Source of the DNA: Marinobacter sp. BW6
GTDB taxonomy: Bacteria; Pseudomonadota; Gammaproteobacteria; Pseudomonadales; Oleiphilaceae
Direction of reading: 5' to 3'
NCBI RefSeq assembly: GCF_008107725.1
Contig: NZ_VIRN01000064.1
Coordinates: forward strand, 1,240,001 to 1,304,000
Length of the DNA stretch: 64,000 nucleotides
Part shown: positions 53,098 through 61,185 of the stretch, one piece after another
Numbering within the stretch: position 1 is the first letter of the stretch
How the letters are laid out: each line of letters begins with the position of its first letter
The notes under the pieces: model-generated
Seen by the model: the letters and a program-made list of their open reading frames with translations, nothing else
Told to the model about the DNA's origin: nothing
The model's database searches: none
Position numbers and translations under genes: made by a program

Positions 53098-54614
53098 GAA
53101 TAGAACCCCTTCTGTGCAAATGCGTTCTTCCGGAGCAGCAGGGCAGGGCGATAGCGGTCTTCTGCGTAGCTGTTCTGGATATTGGTGAGCACGTTGAACA
53201 CGTGGCCAGCACCAAGGCGGTCGCTCCAGCTCAGCGGGCCGTCGGGATAGTTGAGGCCTGCTTTCATGGCAAGGTCGATATCCGCGATTGTCGCCACACC
53301 ATGCAGGGCGGCATCGGCGGCTTCGTTGGCCAGCATGGCAACGGTGCGCATGATCACCAAGCCAGGGCGATCAGCGATCACGCTGACGGCAATACCCGCT
53401 TTCTGCAGTAAAGCACAAGCGCAGGTAAGTGCTGCCTCGGAGGCCTGGTCGGCTGGCGCCAGGGCAAGCCTGGAGGCCTTGCTGTAGTCGAAAGCCAGAT
53501 CAAACAGCACCAGGTTGGCGATGCCATCGCTGGCGGCACGTTCGGTAGCCATTCGGCCGTCGGTGAGTGCCAGTACCGCATCGCCAAAACGGATCTGCCC
53601 CGGGCCGTCGCGCTCCACAACCGTCAGGCCGGCAGCTTTGAGACGCTCCAGCAGCGGAGCGGCTGCACCGGGATTGCCTTCGGCAATAACCACGGACTCA
53701 TCCGATTGCTGAGCCGGTTGTGTCTGAGGCTGGGGCTTTTCGGCGCCCTCGCAATAGGGGTAGAAACCCTGGCCGCTCTTGCGACCCAGACGGCCGGCTT
53801 CCACCAGTTCTTTCTGGATCAGCGACGGCAGAAAGCGCGGGTCCTGGTAATAGGAATTGAAGACCGAGTTGGTCACGGCGTAGTTGACGTCATGGCCGAT
53901 CAGGTCGGTCAGCTCAAAGGCACCCATCCGGAACTGGCCGGCTTCGCGGATGATGGCATCCAGGGTGGCGGCGTCGGTGGCCTGTTCCTGCAGCAGGCGC
54001 AGGCTTTCCGCGTAAAACGGACGGGCCACGCGGTTTACGATAAAGCCGGGAGTCGAGGTCGCGTAGACCGGTTTCTTGCCCCAGGCGGTTGCCGTGGCAT
54101 GAACGGTATCGGCGACGGCCTGGCTGGTCGCCAGCCCCATGACAACTTCTACCAGGGCCATGAGGGGCGCCGGGTTAAAGAAGTGCATGCCTACCAGGCG
54201 CTCGGGTTTGTTCATTTCAGCGCCGAGGGCAGTCACAGAGATGGAGGAGGTGTTGGTGGCGAGGATCGCGTCCCCGGCACACAGGTTCTCGAGGTTGGCC
54301 AGCAGCTGACGTTTGATCTGGAGATCCTCGATGATGGCCTCGATCACCAGCCCGGCATCGGCAACATCATCCAGGTTCGCGACCGGGTGAATCCGGCCGA
54401 TAACATCGTCCAGTTCCTGTTGCTGCATCTTGCCCTTGTCGACACGACGCTGAAGTTGTTTGGCAATACCGTCACGGCCTGCCTCAGCCGCTCCCTCTCT
54501 CTGGTCGTGCAGGTAAACCTGATGGCCTGCCTGGGCGGCCACCTGGGCAATGCCGGAGCCCATGGCTCCGGCGCCGACGACGGCGACTTTGGTTTGAGTA
54601 TCCAGTGCCGGCAT
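53094..54614 (-). CDS. paaH: 3-hydroxyadipyl-CoA dehydrogenase PaaH
   Basis: 506 residues. The NAD motif is VVGAGAMGSGIAQVAAQAGH, and GMHFFNPAPLMALVEVV carries the catalytic His. Two C-terminal 3-hydroxyacyl-CoA dehydrogenase domains are present (PGFIVNRVARPFYAES and a second near NYPDGPLSWSDRLG). It oxidises 3-hydroxyadipyl-CoA. It lies three bases downstream of paaG and overlaps paaI. Confidence 0.95.
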   Translation of the reverse strand: MPALDTQTKVAVVGAGAMGSGIAQVAAQAGHQVYLHDQREGAAEAGRDGIAKQLQRRVDKGKMQQQELDDVIGRIHPVANLDDVADAGLVIEAIIEDLQIKRQLLANLENLCAGDAILATNTSSISVTALGAEMNKPERLVGMHFFNPAPLMALVEVVMGLATSQAVADTVHATATAWGKKPVYATSTPGFIVNRVARPFYAESLRLLQEQATDAATLDAIIREAGQFRMGAFELTDLIGHDVNYAVTNSVFNSYYQDPRFLPSLIQKELVEAGRLGRKSGQGFYPYCEGAEKPQPQTQPAQQSDESVVIAEGNPGAAAPLLERLKAAGLTVVERDGPGQIRFGDAVLALTDGRMATERAASDGIANLVLFDLAFDYSKASRLALAPADQASEAALTCACALLQKAGIAVSVIADRPGLVIMRTVAMLANEAADAALHGVATIADIDLAMKAGLNYPDGPLSWSDRLGAGHVFNVLTNIQNSYAEDRYRPALLLRKNAFAQKGFYS

Positions 54615-54617
54615 GGC

Positions 54618-55409
54618 TTATTTCCCCTTGAAGTTCGGCGTGCGTTTTTCCATGAAGGCGCCAACGCCTTCGCGGTAGTCTTCGGTTTGTCCGGCCATGC
54701 GCTGCAGATCGCGCTCCAGGTTGATCTGCTCTTCAAAGGTATTGCTGGCGCTGGCGTGCAGTGCGCGCTTGATCAGCGCAAGGCCCTTGGTGGGTTGGGT
54801 CGCGAAATGGCGGGCAAGTTTCATGGTTTCTTCCATGAGCTGGTCGTTATCGACACAGCGCCAGATCATGCCCCAGTTTTCGGCCTGCTCGGCGCTGATC
54901 TTGTCACCCAGAAGCGCCATGCCCTTGGCCCGAGCCATGCCGGCTACGCGGGGCAGAGTCCAGGTGCCGCCGGAATCGGGCACCAGACCCAGTTTGCAGA
55001 AGGCCTGAACGAAATTGGCTGAGCGGGCTGCAAGAGTAATATCGCAGGCCAGGGCGATATTGGCGCCGGCACCAGCCGCCACACCGTTCACGGCACACAG
55101 CACGGGCATCGGCAGATCCCGCAGGCTACGCATCAGCGGGTTGTAGTAGTTTTCCAGAGAGGCGCCAAGATCCGGCATTTCCTGATCCGGGGAAACGCTG
55201 CGGTCGGAGAGATCCTGCCCCGCGCAAAAGCCCCGGCCGGAGCCGGTGATGACCAGTACACGGACAGACTCATCCTTGCGCACGGTGCTGATGGCATCAC
55301 GCATGCGTTCGTGCATTTCGACATTGAAACTGTTCAGGTTGTCTGGACGGTTCAGGGTAAGCAGAGCCACGCCCTGATCGATTTCAAGAAGAATGCTCGG
55401 CTGAGTCAT
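54618..55409 (-). CDS. paaG: Ring-1,2-epoxyphenylacetyl-CoA isomerase PaaG
   Basis: 263 residues of the crotonase fold. GSGRGFCAGQDLSDRSVSP and NGVAAGAGANIALACDI form the oxyanion hole, and a catalytic Asp is in the LGLVPDSGGTW segment. It converts the epoxide to oxepin-CoA and can also shift double bonds in the lower pathway. It is the first gene of its operon, with its promoter at 55494-55521. Confidence 0.95.
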   Translation of the reverse strand: MTQPSILLEIDQGVALLTLNRPDNLNSFNVEMHERMRDAISTVRKDESVRVLVITGSGRGFCAGQDLSDRSVSPDQEMPDLGASLENYYNPLMRSLRDLPMPVLCAVNGVAAGAGANIALACDITLAARSANFVQAFCKLGLVPDSGGTWTLPRVAGMARAKGMALLGDKISAEQAENWGMIWRCVDNDQLMEETMKLARHFATQPTKGLALIKRALHASASNTFEEQINLERDLQRMAGQTEDYREGVGAFMEKRTPNFKGK

Positions 55410-55493
55410 GGCGTTGTTGTCCTGTTGTTTGTTGTAGGGGGATAGCGTGAAAGGTGTCCTTGGTCGGCACGGTGCTATCGATCGTGGAAAATG

Positions 55494-55548
55494 AGTATAT
55501 CTTAGAATTGATACTCGTCAAGGATTGTGCTGGCTTGGTTTTGTATCA
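55494..55548 (-). promoter_or_regulatory. paaGHIJK promoter with candidate PaaX operator
   Basis: On the minus strand TTGACG (55516-55521) and TATACT (55494-55499) are -35 and -10 with a 16-base spacer. Perfect inverted arms TGATAC (55509-55514) and GTATCA (55543-55548) lie 28 bases apart, the first inside the spacer. TTGATACTCGTCAA at 55508-55521 matches 13 of 14 bases of the word at 38359. The surrounding gap (55410-55794) holds no gene. Confidence 0.65.
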
Positions 55549-55668
55549 CTTTAGTAGGGCGCGATAGTTTGTCAGTGCTATATACCTGAAAAGTCGATGA
55601 AATTTTATTTGGGCTCTGGCATTCCCTGCATAATGGTGGTCGATTTAACACCTGAAACCGCTGCCGGG

Positions 55669-55704
55669 GTATCAAAAAACTCCCGGAAAAGGATAATGTG
55701 ATAC
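55669..55704 (+). promoter_or_regulatory. Inverted GTATCA/TGATAC arms upstream of paaY
   Basis: GTATCA (55669-55674) and TGATAC (55699-55704) are inverted arms 24 bases apart, in the opposite arrangement to the other paa sites. They lie about 90 bases before paaY. Regulatory use is inference. Confidence 0.4.
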
Positions 55705-55794
55705 AGAAAATGAATCACAATAACTTTTCGGGTCCCACGTTTCATTCCGGTGTATGGCGGATCGCTGCCGGGCCCGGCTAACCAGGAGATCGTT

Positions 55795-56388
55795 ATGCCC
55801 AGCTACAGTATAGAAGGCGTTGTTCCCGTCGTTCACCCGTCCGCCTATGTGCACCCCACCGCCGTTCTGATTGGAGATGTCTGGATTGGGCCGGATTGCT
55901 ACGTGGGACCGGCGGCTTCGTTACGTGCGGATTTCGGTCGGATCGTTCTCAAGCAGGGTTCCAATGTGCAGGACACTTGTGTGATGCATGCCTTCCCGGG
56001 AATGGACACGGTTGTCGAGAAGAATGGTCATGTCGGGCACGGGGCGATTCTGCACGGTTGCATTGTCGGCGAGGATGCCATGGTCGGAATGAATGCGGTG
56101 GTGATGGATGAGGCCCATATCGCGCCTCGTTCCATTGTTGGTGCCTGCGCCTTCGTAAAAGCGAAATTCACCTGTGAGCCAGGCTCGCTGATCGTTGGCT
56201 CACCAGCCAAGGTAATGCGGATGCTCAGCGACAAGGAAATTGCCTGGAAGAAAAAGGGAACCGAGGAGTACCAGCGACTGACGTTGCGTTCTCTTGCCAG
56301 CCTGGAGGAGGTCCAGCCACTGGCCGAAGCCGACCAGGATCGGGCCCGCGTGGACGCAGGGGGTTACAAGCCGAAGTACGAGCAGTGA
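55795..56388 (+). CDS. paaY: Phenylacetate-pathway hexapeptide-repeat protein PaaY
   Basis: 197 residues from the ATG at 55795 with AGGAG upstream. The left-handed beta-helix hexapeptide repeats run from about residue 15 to 145 ([42 protein letters not shown]), with the His ligands of the gamma-carbonic-anhydrase-like group. PaaY acts as a thioesterase that rescues CoA from pathway dead ends. It is divergent from the paaG operon. Confidence 0.93.
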   Translation: MPSYSIEGVVPVVHPSAYVHPTAVLIGDVWIGPDCYVGPAASLRADFGRIVLKQGSNVQDTCVMHAFPGMDTVVEKNGHVGHGAILHGCIVGEDAMVGMNAVVMDEAHIAPRSIVGACAFVKAKFTCEPGSLIVGSPAKVMRMLSDKEIAWKKKGTEEYQRLTLRSLASLEEVQPLAEADQDRARVDAGGYKPKYEQ

Positions 56389-56438
56389 TGAACTGCAAGG
56401 CGGCCCCGAGCGTCCTCGGTTCGGGGCCGCCTGCTGTA

Positions 56439-58241
56439 TCAGGACAAGTGATGGACTGGCTGTAATCCGTAAACAGGCGTTTCCAGCCCCTCCATGCGTG
56501 CTTTCAGCTGCAGAGCCAGATAGCGGGAGTAATGTCGGGATTGGTGCAGATTGCCACCGTGGAACCAGAGCGCCTCCTGCTGGGTTGGTTTCCACATATT
56601 GCGCAGCTCTCCCTCCCACGGCCCGGGGTCCTTGGTAGTGTCAGAACCCATGCCCCAGCATTTTCCGACCTTGTCGGCAACTTCCTGAGAAATGATTCGG
56701 GCAGCCCAGCCATTCATTGATCCGAAGCCGGTGGCATACACAATCAGGTCTGCTGGAAGTTCGGTGCCGTCGGTCAGCGTCACCGATCGTGGGTTAACGC
56801 GTTCGATGGTCACGCCGCTTTTCAGCTTGATTTCCCCCTGGGCGACGAGTTCCGAAGCGCCGACATCAATGTAATAGCCGGAGCCACGCCGTAGGTACTT
56901 CATGAACAGGCCAGAGCCATCATCACCGAAGTCCAGCATGAAGCCTGCTCTCCTCAGGCGGTTGTAGAAATCCGCATCCTGTTCCTGCGCCTGCTCGTAA
57001 ACCGGTTTGTGGAATTCAGGCATGATCCTGTAGGGGAGGGACGCGAAAGTCAGATCGGCCTTTTCGGTGGTAATGCCGTTTTCGACTGCCTGCTCTGAAT
57101 AGAGTCCACCCAGTGCCAGGTCCATGAGTGTGTCGGACTTGATGATATGGGTGGAAGAACGCTGAATCATGGTCACGTCGGCATCGTTTTCCCAGAGGGC
57201 GGCACAGATGTCATGGGCTGAGTTATTGGAGCCCAGCACAATGCATTTCTTGCCCTTGTAGGCTTCCCCGCCCGGGTGCTTGCTGGAGTGATGCTGTTCT
57301 CCCTCAAAGCTGTCCATGCCCGGAATGTTGGGGATATTGGGGATGCCGGACATACCGGTGGCCAATACAAGCTGTTTTGGGCGGAGGGTAACTCTTTCTC
57401 CATCCCGGACCACGTCAACGACCCACTCCTGATGCTGCTCATCAAAGCGGGCGCCGGTGCATTCCGTTGAACTCCAGTAATTCAGCTCCATGATTTTGGT
57501 GTACATCTCCAGCCAGTCACCAACCTTGTCCTTGGGGCAGAAAACAGGCCAGTGGTCGGGGAAGGGGATGTAGGGCATGTGGTCGTACCACACCGGGTCG
57601 TGAAGACAAAGGGACTTGTAACGGTTGCGCCAGGAATCGCCGGGCCTTGGGTTGCGCTCTATAACGATGGTAGGGACGTCCAGTTGCCGCAAACGCGCTC
57701 CCAGGCCGATGCCTCCCTGGCCACCACCGATCACCACGCAATAAGGCTGTTTGCTGTAACCGAGTTCTTGTTCTTCCTCCTGTCTGGCCTCGAGCCAGGT
57801 CTTGCGAGATTTGCTCGCGCCGTGCTGAGCGCCCTTGGGGCGCAGGTGATTGCGTTTTTCAGGAAATTCCCGAAGCTCCTGCATGGTGGTCAGAAGAGTC
57901 CAGGCTTTCCCGTCACGGAGCCGCAAGTGCCCTTTGCAGTGAGCGTCGGTAGTTTCGAAGGTGACCCAGGCTTCGATAACACCGTCCTGGTCTGTGGCTT
58001 CTTCACTAACTTGCCAGTTATGGGGGCGGCGGTCTTTGGCGGCGCTGGCGAGCATATCCTGTATCTCTGGCCGCCCCTCCATGGTCTTTATGTTCCAGGT
58101 CATCGAAACGAGGTCTCGCCAGTAGCCTCCTTCCTCAAAGTGATTGGCAGCCTGCTCGGGGGCGTCGGATCGCAGGGTTTCCTCGAAACCGGCGAGCCAC
58201 TGTTCTGCTTTTTGCGTGGGTGTGCTGGGTTGCTGCGTCAT
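56439..58241 (-). CDS. Flavin-containing monooxygenase with N-terminal SnoaL-like domain
   Basis: 600 residues from the ATG at 58239-58241 (GGAG upstream). Residues about 10-130 resemble a SnoaL/NTF2-like domain (FEEGGYWRDLVSMTWN). The flavoprotein domain follows: FAD motif VIGGGQGGIGLGARL (about residue 172), NADPH motif VLGSNNSAHDICA, and TGFGSMNGWAARI near the C-terminus. This layout is found in a family of Baeyer-Villiger-like/FMO enzymes. A substrate is not predictable. It is divergent from the sigma-54 activator at 58579 and has a matching -24/-12 promoter. Confidence 0.87.
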   Translation of the reverse strand: MTQQPSTPTQKAEQWLAGFEETLRSDAPEQAANHFEEGGYWRDLVSMTWNIKTMEGRPEIQDMLASAAKDRRPHNWQVSEEATDQDGVIEAWVTFETTDAHCKGHLRLRDGKAWTLLTTMQELREFPEKRNHLRPKGAQHGASKSRKTWLEARQEEEQELGYSKQPYCVVIGGGQGGIGLGARLRQLDVPTIVIERNPRPGDSWRNRYKSLCLHDPVWYDHMPYIPFPDHWPVFCPKDKVGDWLEMYTKIMELNYWSSTECTGARFDEQHQEWVVDVVRDGERVTLRPKQLVLATGMSGIPNIPNIPGMDSFEGEQHHSSKHPGGEAYKGKKCIVLGSNNSAHDICAALWENDADVTMIQRSSTHIIKSDTLMDLALGGLYSEQAVENGITTEKADLTFASLPYRIMPEFHKPVYEQAQEQDADFYNRLRRAGFMLDFGDDGSGLFMKYLRRGSGYYIDVGASELVAQGEIKLKSGVTIERVNPRSVTLTDGTELPADLIVYATGFGSMNGWAARIISQEVADKVGKCWGMGSDTTKDPGPWEGELRNMWKPTQQEALWFHGGNLHQSRHYSRYLALQLKARMEGLETPVYGLQPVHHLS

Positions 58242-58286
58242 TACTGATCTCCACTGTTGCATTGTTTTTGTTTGCAGAGTGGTCGT

Positions 58287-58302
58287 AGCAGCTGCTGTGC
58301 CA
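58287..58302 (-). promoter_or_regulatory. Sigma-54 (-24/-12) promoter of the monooxygenase gene
   Basis: On the minus strand the sequence reads TGGCAC-AGCAG-CTGCT, matching TGGCACRnnnnTTGCW except for one base in the -12 element, with both invariant GG and GC and the correct spacing. The start codon is about 46 bases downstream. Confidence 0.7.
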
Positions 58303-58413
58303 AGTTGCGGTTCCGCGCACCCAGAGCTTCCAGGTATCTGAAATGATTGGCGTCTTTTGGGGGATTGAATGAGCGGAAGTGCAAGCTCCAGTGCCAATTT
58401 CTGCCTCAGTGCA

Positions 58414-58457
58414 TTACAGCTGTCATGTCCGCCAGCTTGCCGACGTTACAGGTGTAA
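58414..58457. promoter_or_regulatory. Two palindromic sites, candidate enhancer for the sigma-54 activator
   Basis: TTACAGCTGTCA (58414-58425) and TTACAGGTGTAA (58446-58457) are 12-base palindromes of the form TTACAnnTGTmA. Their centres are 32 bases apart, about three helical turns, and 110-155 bases upstream of the -24 element. The 337-base gap between the two genes has no other feature. Confidence 0.55.
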
Positions 58458-58578
58458 TCTACTGGCTGGTACTAAAGGAGGATGCGGGGAGAAGTGTTAA
58501 GGGTATAAGCTGAATAAATATTGCAGTAGTCCTCCGACAGATGACAACCACAAGAGCCCGTCGGGTCAGGAGCTTTGC

Positions 58579-60552
58579 ATGACCACGCAACAACTTGCCA
58601 AGCGTCAACACATCGACAACATCCTCAGTTATGTGGATGGCGTTCAGCCTGCACATTCATTTCCCGAGACGGAGCTGATCGGACGCTCGTGGACGCGTTG
58701 CCTTACGGAATACGGGCTGGATCCGAGTCGGCCACGTAGCGCACGTATCGTCACAGAGCAGACGCTTCGGGAACATCAGGATTCTGTGGATGAGTTCCTG
58801 AACGTGGCGAGGGCCGGCGTCGAACAGCTATATGGGATGATTTGCCATTTGGGGTACGTGCTGCTTCTGACGGACCATCGCGGAATTACGGTGCAGTACC
58901 TGGGCGACCGGCGGTCCGACCGACGCCTGCGACAGGCGGGACTTTATTTGGGAGCCGATTGGAGTGAGCAGTACGCTGGCACTTGCGCGGTTGGCACCTG
59001 TATCGCGGAACAGCTGCCACTGACCTGTCATCGGGTCGATCATTTTGATGCCACCCATATCAGCCTGACCTGCACATCGGCGCCCATCAGGGACCCTTCG
59101 GGCGAACTTCTGGCGGTGTTGGACATTTCCGCTCTGGACTCCCCTGAGGCGCGTTACAGTCAGACCTTCGCTCTGAACCTGACTCAACTTTACGCGCGGA
59201 TGATTGAAGATGCCTATTTCCTGCGCAGGTACCGGAGTCAGGTGATTTTTCGGTGCGATAAGTCGCGGGAGTTTGTACAGGTCAACGGTCAGTATCTCTT
59301 TGCCATTGATGAGGCGGGGCGCGTCGAAGCTAGCAATACAGCCGGGCGAGAGCTGATTGAGGATATGCACCTGGAGAAAAGGACGGATCAGAATCCGGAC
59401 CTTACCCAGCTGTTCGAATGCCAGTTGGACGACATCTGGAGCATTCCGTTCGATCAGGACGATCAGGTGCGGGCCTTCCGGCGCCAGGGAAGCGGGGATA
59501 CATTCTTTGCTGCCCTGATTCAGCCTCGCATCGTGTCATCCAGGCCGGCTGAGGTTGAAACGCTTGCTGCCGACGAGCGGGTTCCCGGGCTCGATATCCT
59601 TGCGGCTGATGACCCAGTCATGCGGCGCACGCTTGGTCTGGCCAAGCGACTTCGGAATAGGGATGTGGGTTTGCTGATTCTTGGCGAAACAGGTACCGGA
59701 AAAGAGATTCTTGCCCGCGCTATCCATGATTCGAGCAATCGGAGCGGACAGGCGTTTGTGGCGGTCAATTGTGCGGCAATTCCGGAATCGCTGATTGAGA
59801 GTGAGTTGTTTGGCTACGTTGCAGGCTCCTTCACAGGCGCGCGGAACAAGGGTATGCGAGGGCTGATTCAGCAAGCGGATGGTGGCACCTTGTTCCTCGA
59901 CGAGATTGGCGATATGCCGCTGCAGCTCCAGACCCGATTACTGAGGGTTCTGGCAGAGGGCGAAATTCTTCCGATAGGCTCAGATCGACCGGTTCGCGTG
60001 AACTGCCGGGTTATCGCCGCAACCCACCAGGATCTGTCTCAGCTGATCGCGCGTGGTGAATTTCGTGCGGACCTTTACTATCGACTCAACGGTGCTTGCC
60101 TGAAACTGCCGCCGTTAAGGCAGCGGGCAGACCGCCTGCACGTTATCCAGTCGGTGCTGGAAAACCTGATTGTCAGCGGAAGCCTTCCGGAGGTTCGCTT
60201 ACGCGCCGATGCGGTGAGCGCGCTTCTGGCCTTCGATTGGCCGGGAAATATTCGACAACTGGTCAACGCCCTGACATTTGCCGAGGCAACGTGCCATGGC
60301 GGCGAGATAACGGCTTACGATCTGCCGGAAGAATGTGTGTCCGATCGGATGCCGCCTTCAGCTGGAGACCTGGCCGGCACGGAACCGGAATCGACCCCGT
60401 TGCTGGATGCGCTTCAGGTCCATCAGTGGAATATTTCAGAGGTGGCTCGGCAGTTCGATGTTTCGCGACCAACAATTTACCGGTGGATTGGACAGCAGGG
60501 CATTATTCTGCCCCGCTTTCTCGGAAAAGGCATTGGTACGGAAAGGAAGTAG
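58579..60552 (+). CDS. AcoR-type sigma-54-dependent activator
   Basis: 657 residues. An N-terminal GAF sensor region (about 60-200) leads to the AAA+ domain (about 340-575): Walker A GETGTGKE (about 367), the sigma-54 contact loop GSFTGA (the usual GAFTGA with Ala changed to Ser, about 416) and Walker B TLFLDEIGDMP (about 437). A Fis-type helix-turn-helix follows (WNISEVARQFDVSRPTIYRW, about 618-640). It should activate the divergent monooxygenase gene from the paired palindromes when the GAF domain detects its ligand. Confidence 0.93.
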   Translation: MTTQQLAKRQHIDNILSYVDGVQPAHSFPETELIGRSWTRCLTEYGLDPSRPRSARIVTEQTLREHQDSVDEFLNVARAGVEQLYGMICHLGYVLLLTDHRGITVQYLGDRRSDRRLRQAGLYLGADWSEQYAGTCAVGTCIAEQLPLTCHRVDHFDATHISLTCTSAPIRDPSGELLAVLDISALDSPEARYSQTFALNLTQLYARMIEDAYFLRRYRSQVIFRCDKSREFVQVNGQYLFAIDEAGRVEASNTAGRELIEDMHLEKRTDQNPDLTQLFECQLDDIWSIPFDQDDQVRAFRRQGSGDTFFAALIQPRIVSSRPAEVETLAADERVPGLDILAADDPVMRRTLGLAKRLRNRDVGLLILGETGTGKEILARAIHDSSNRSGQAFVAVNCAAIPESLIESELFGYVAGSFTGARNKGMRGLIQQADGGTLFLDEIGDMPLQLQTRLLRVLAEGEILPIGSDRPVRVNCRVIAATHQDLSQLIARGEFRADLYYRLNGACLKLPPLRQRADRLHVIQSVLENLIVSGSLPEVRLRADAVSALLAFDWPGNIRQLVNALTFAEATCHGGEITAYDLPEECVSDRMPPSAGDLAGTEPESTPLLDALQVHQWNISEVARQFDVSRPTIYRWIGQQGIILPRFLGKGIGTERK

Positions 60553-60573
60553 TGGGGCGCGTCGTGCCAGGTG

Positions 60574-61026
60574 TCAGATACCCGCGTCCTTCACGTTCTC
60601 CATAACCACAAAGGTACTTGTCTGCAGCACGTGGGGCAGGGCCGAAATCTCCTCCCCAAGAACCTGCCGGTATTCCTGCATGTCCCGGGTTCTGACTTTC
60701 AACAGATAATCGAAGTTGCCGGCAATCATGTGACATTGTTCCACTGCCGAGACATTCTGAACGGCCTTGTTGAAGGCAGAGAGCGCACCACTGCTGGTGT
60801 CATTCAATGTGACCTGTGCAAAAGCAATGTGGCTGAGGCCCAGTTTGGTCTGGTTCACCAGCGCCGTGTAACCGGTGATATAGCCGTGCTCTTCAAGTCG
60901 ACGCATCCGTACCTGGCAAGGGGTTTTGGAAAGGCCTACCCGGGACGCAAGCTCGGTTACCGTGATCCGGGAGTTCTTCTGTAGCTCGCGGATAATGGAT
61001 TGGTCTATTCGATCCAATTCGGCCAT
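60574..61026 (-). CDS. Lrp/AsnC-family transcriptional regulator
   Basis: 150 residues. The N-terminal AsnC helix-turn-helix (LDRIDQSIIRELQKNSRITVTELASRVGLSK region, residues 4-50) is followed by the RAM ligand-binding domain (about 65-145). It is divergent from the NAD-glutamate dehydrogenase gene with a 159-base gap, suggesting amino-acid-responsive control of that gene. It is convergent with the sigma-54 activator, 21 bases apart. Confidence 0.93.
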   Translation of the reverse strand: MAELDRIDQSIIRELQKNSRITVTELASRVGLSKTPCQVRMRRLEEHGYITGYTALVNQTKLGLSHIAFAQVTLNDTSSGALSAFNKAVQNVSAVEQCHMIAGNFDYLLKVRTRDMQEYRQVLGEEISALPHVLQTSTFVVMENVKDAGI

Positions 61027-61185
61027 GTTGTCTGTTCCAGATTGAATTAACGGCTAAATCATATGGCAAATATAATCGAAACTCCTCTAATCCGAAACTA
61101 TATGGTCTAAGTGACTTTCCGGCCTTGCGTATACTGATAGTTGCATCAGCCCAGTGTGAACGTATACCAAGTCCGGAGAGTTTCG

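Noticed and set aside
58445..58458. Classical sigma-70 promoter for the sigma-54 activator gene
   Set aside because: No convincing -35/-10 pair could be found; the palindromic pattern explains this sequence better as an activator site.
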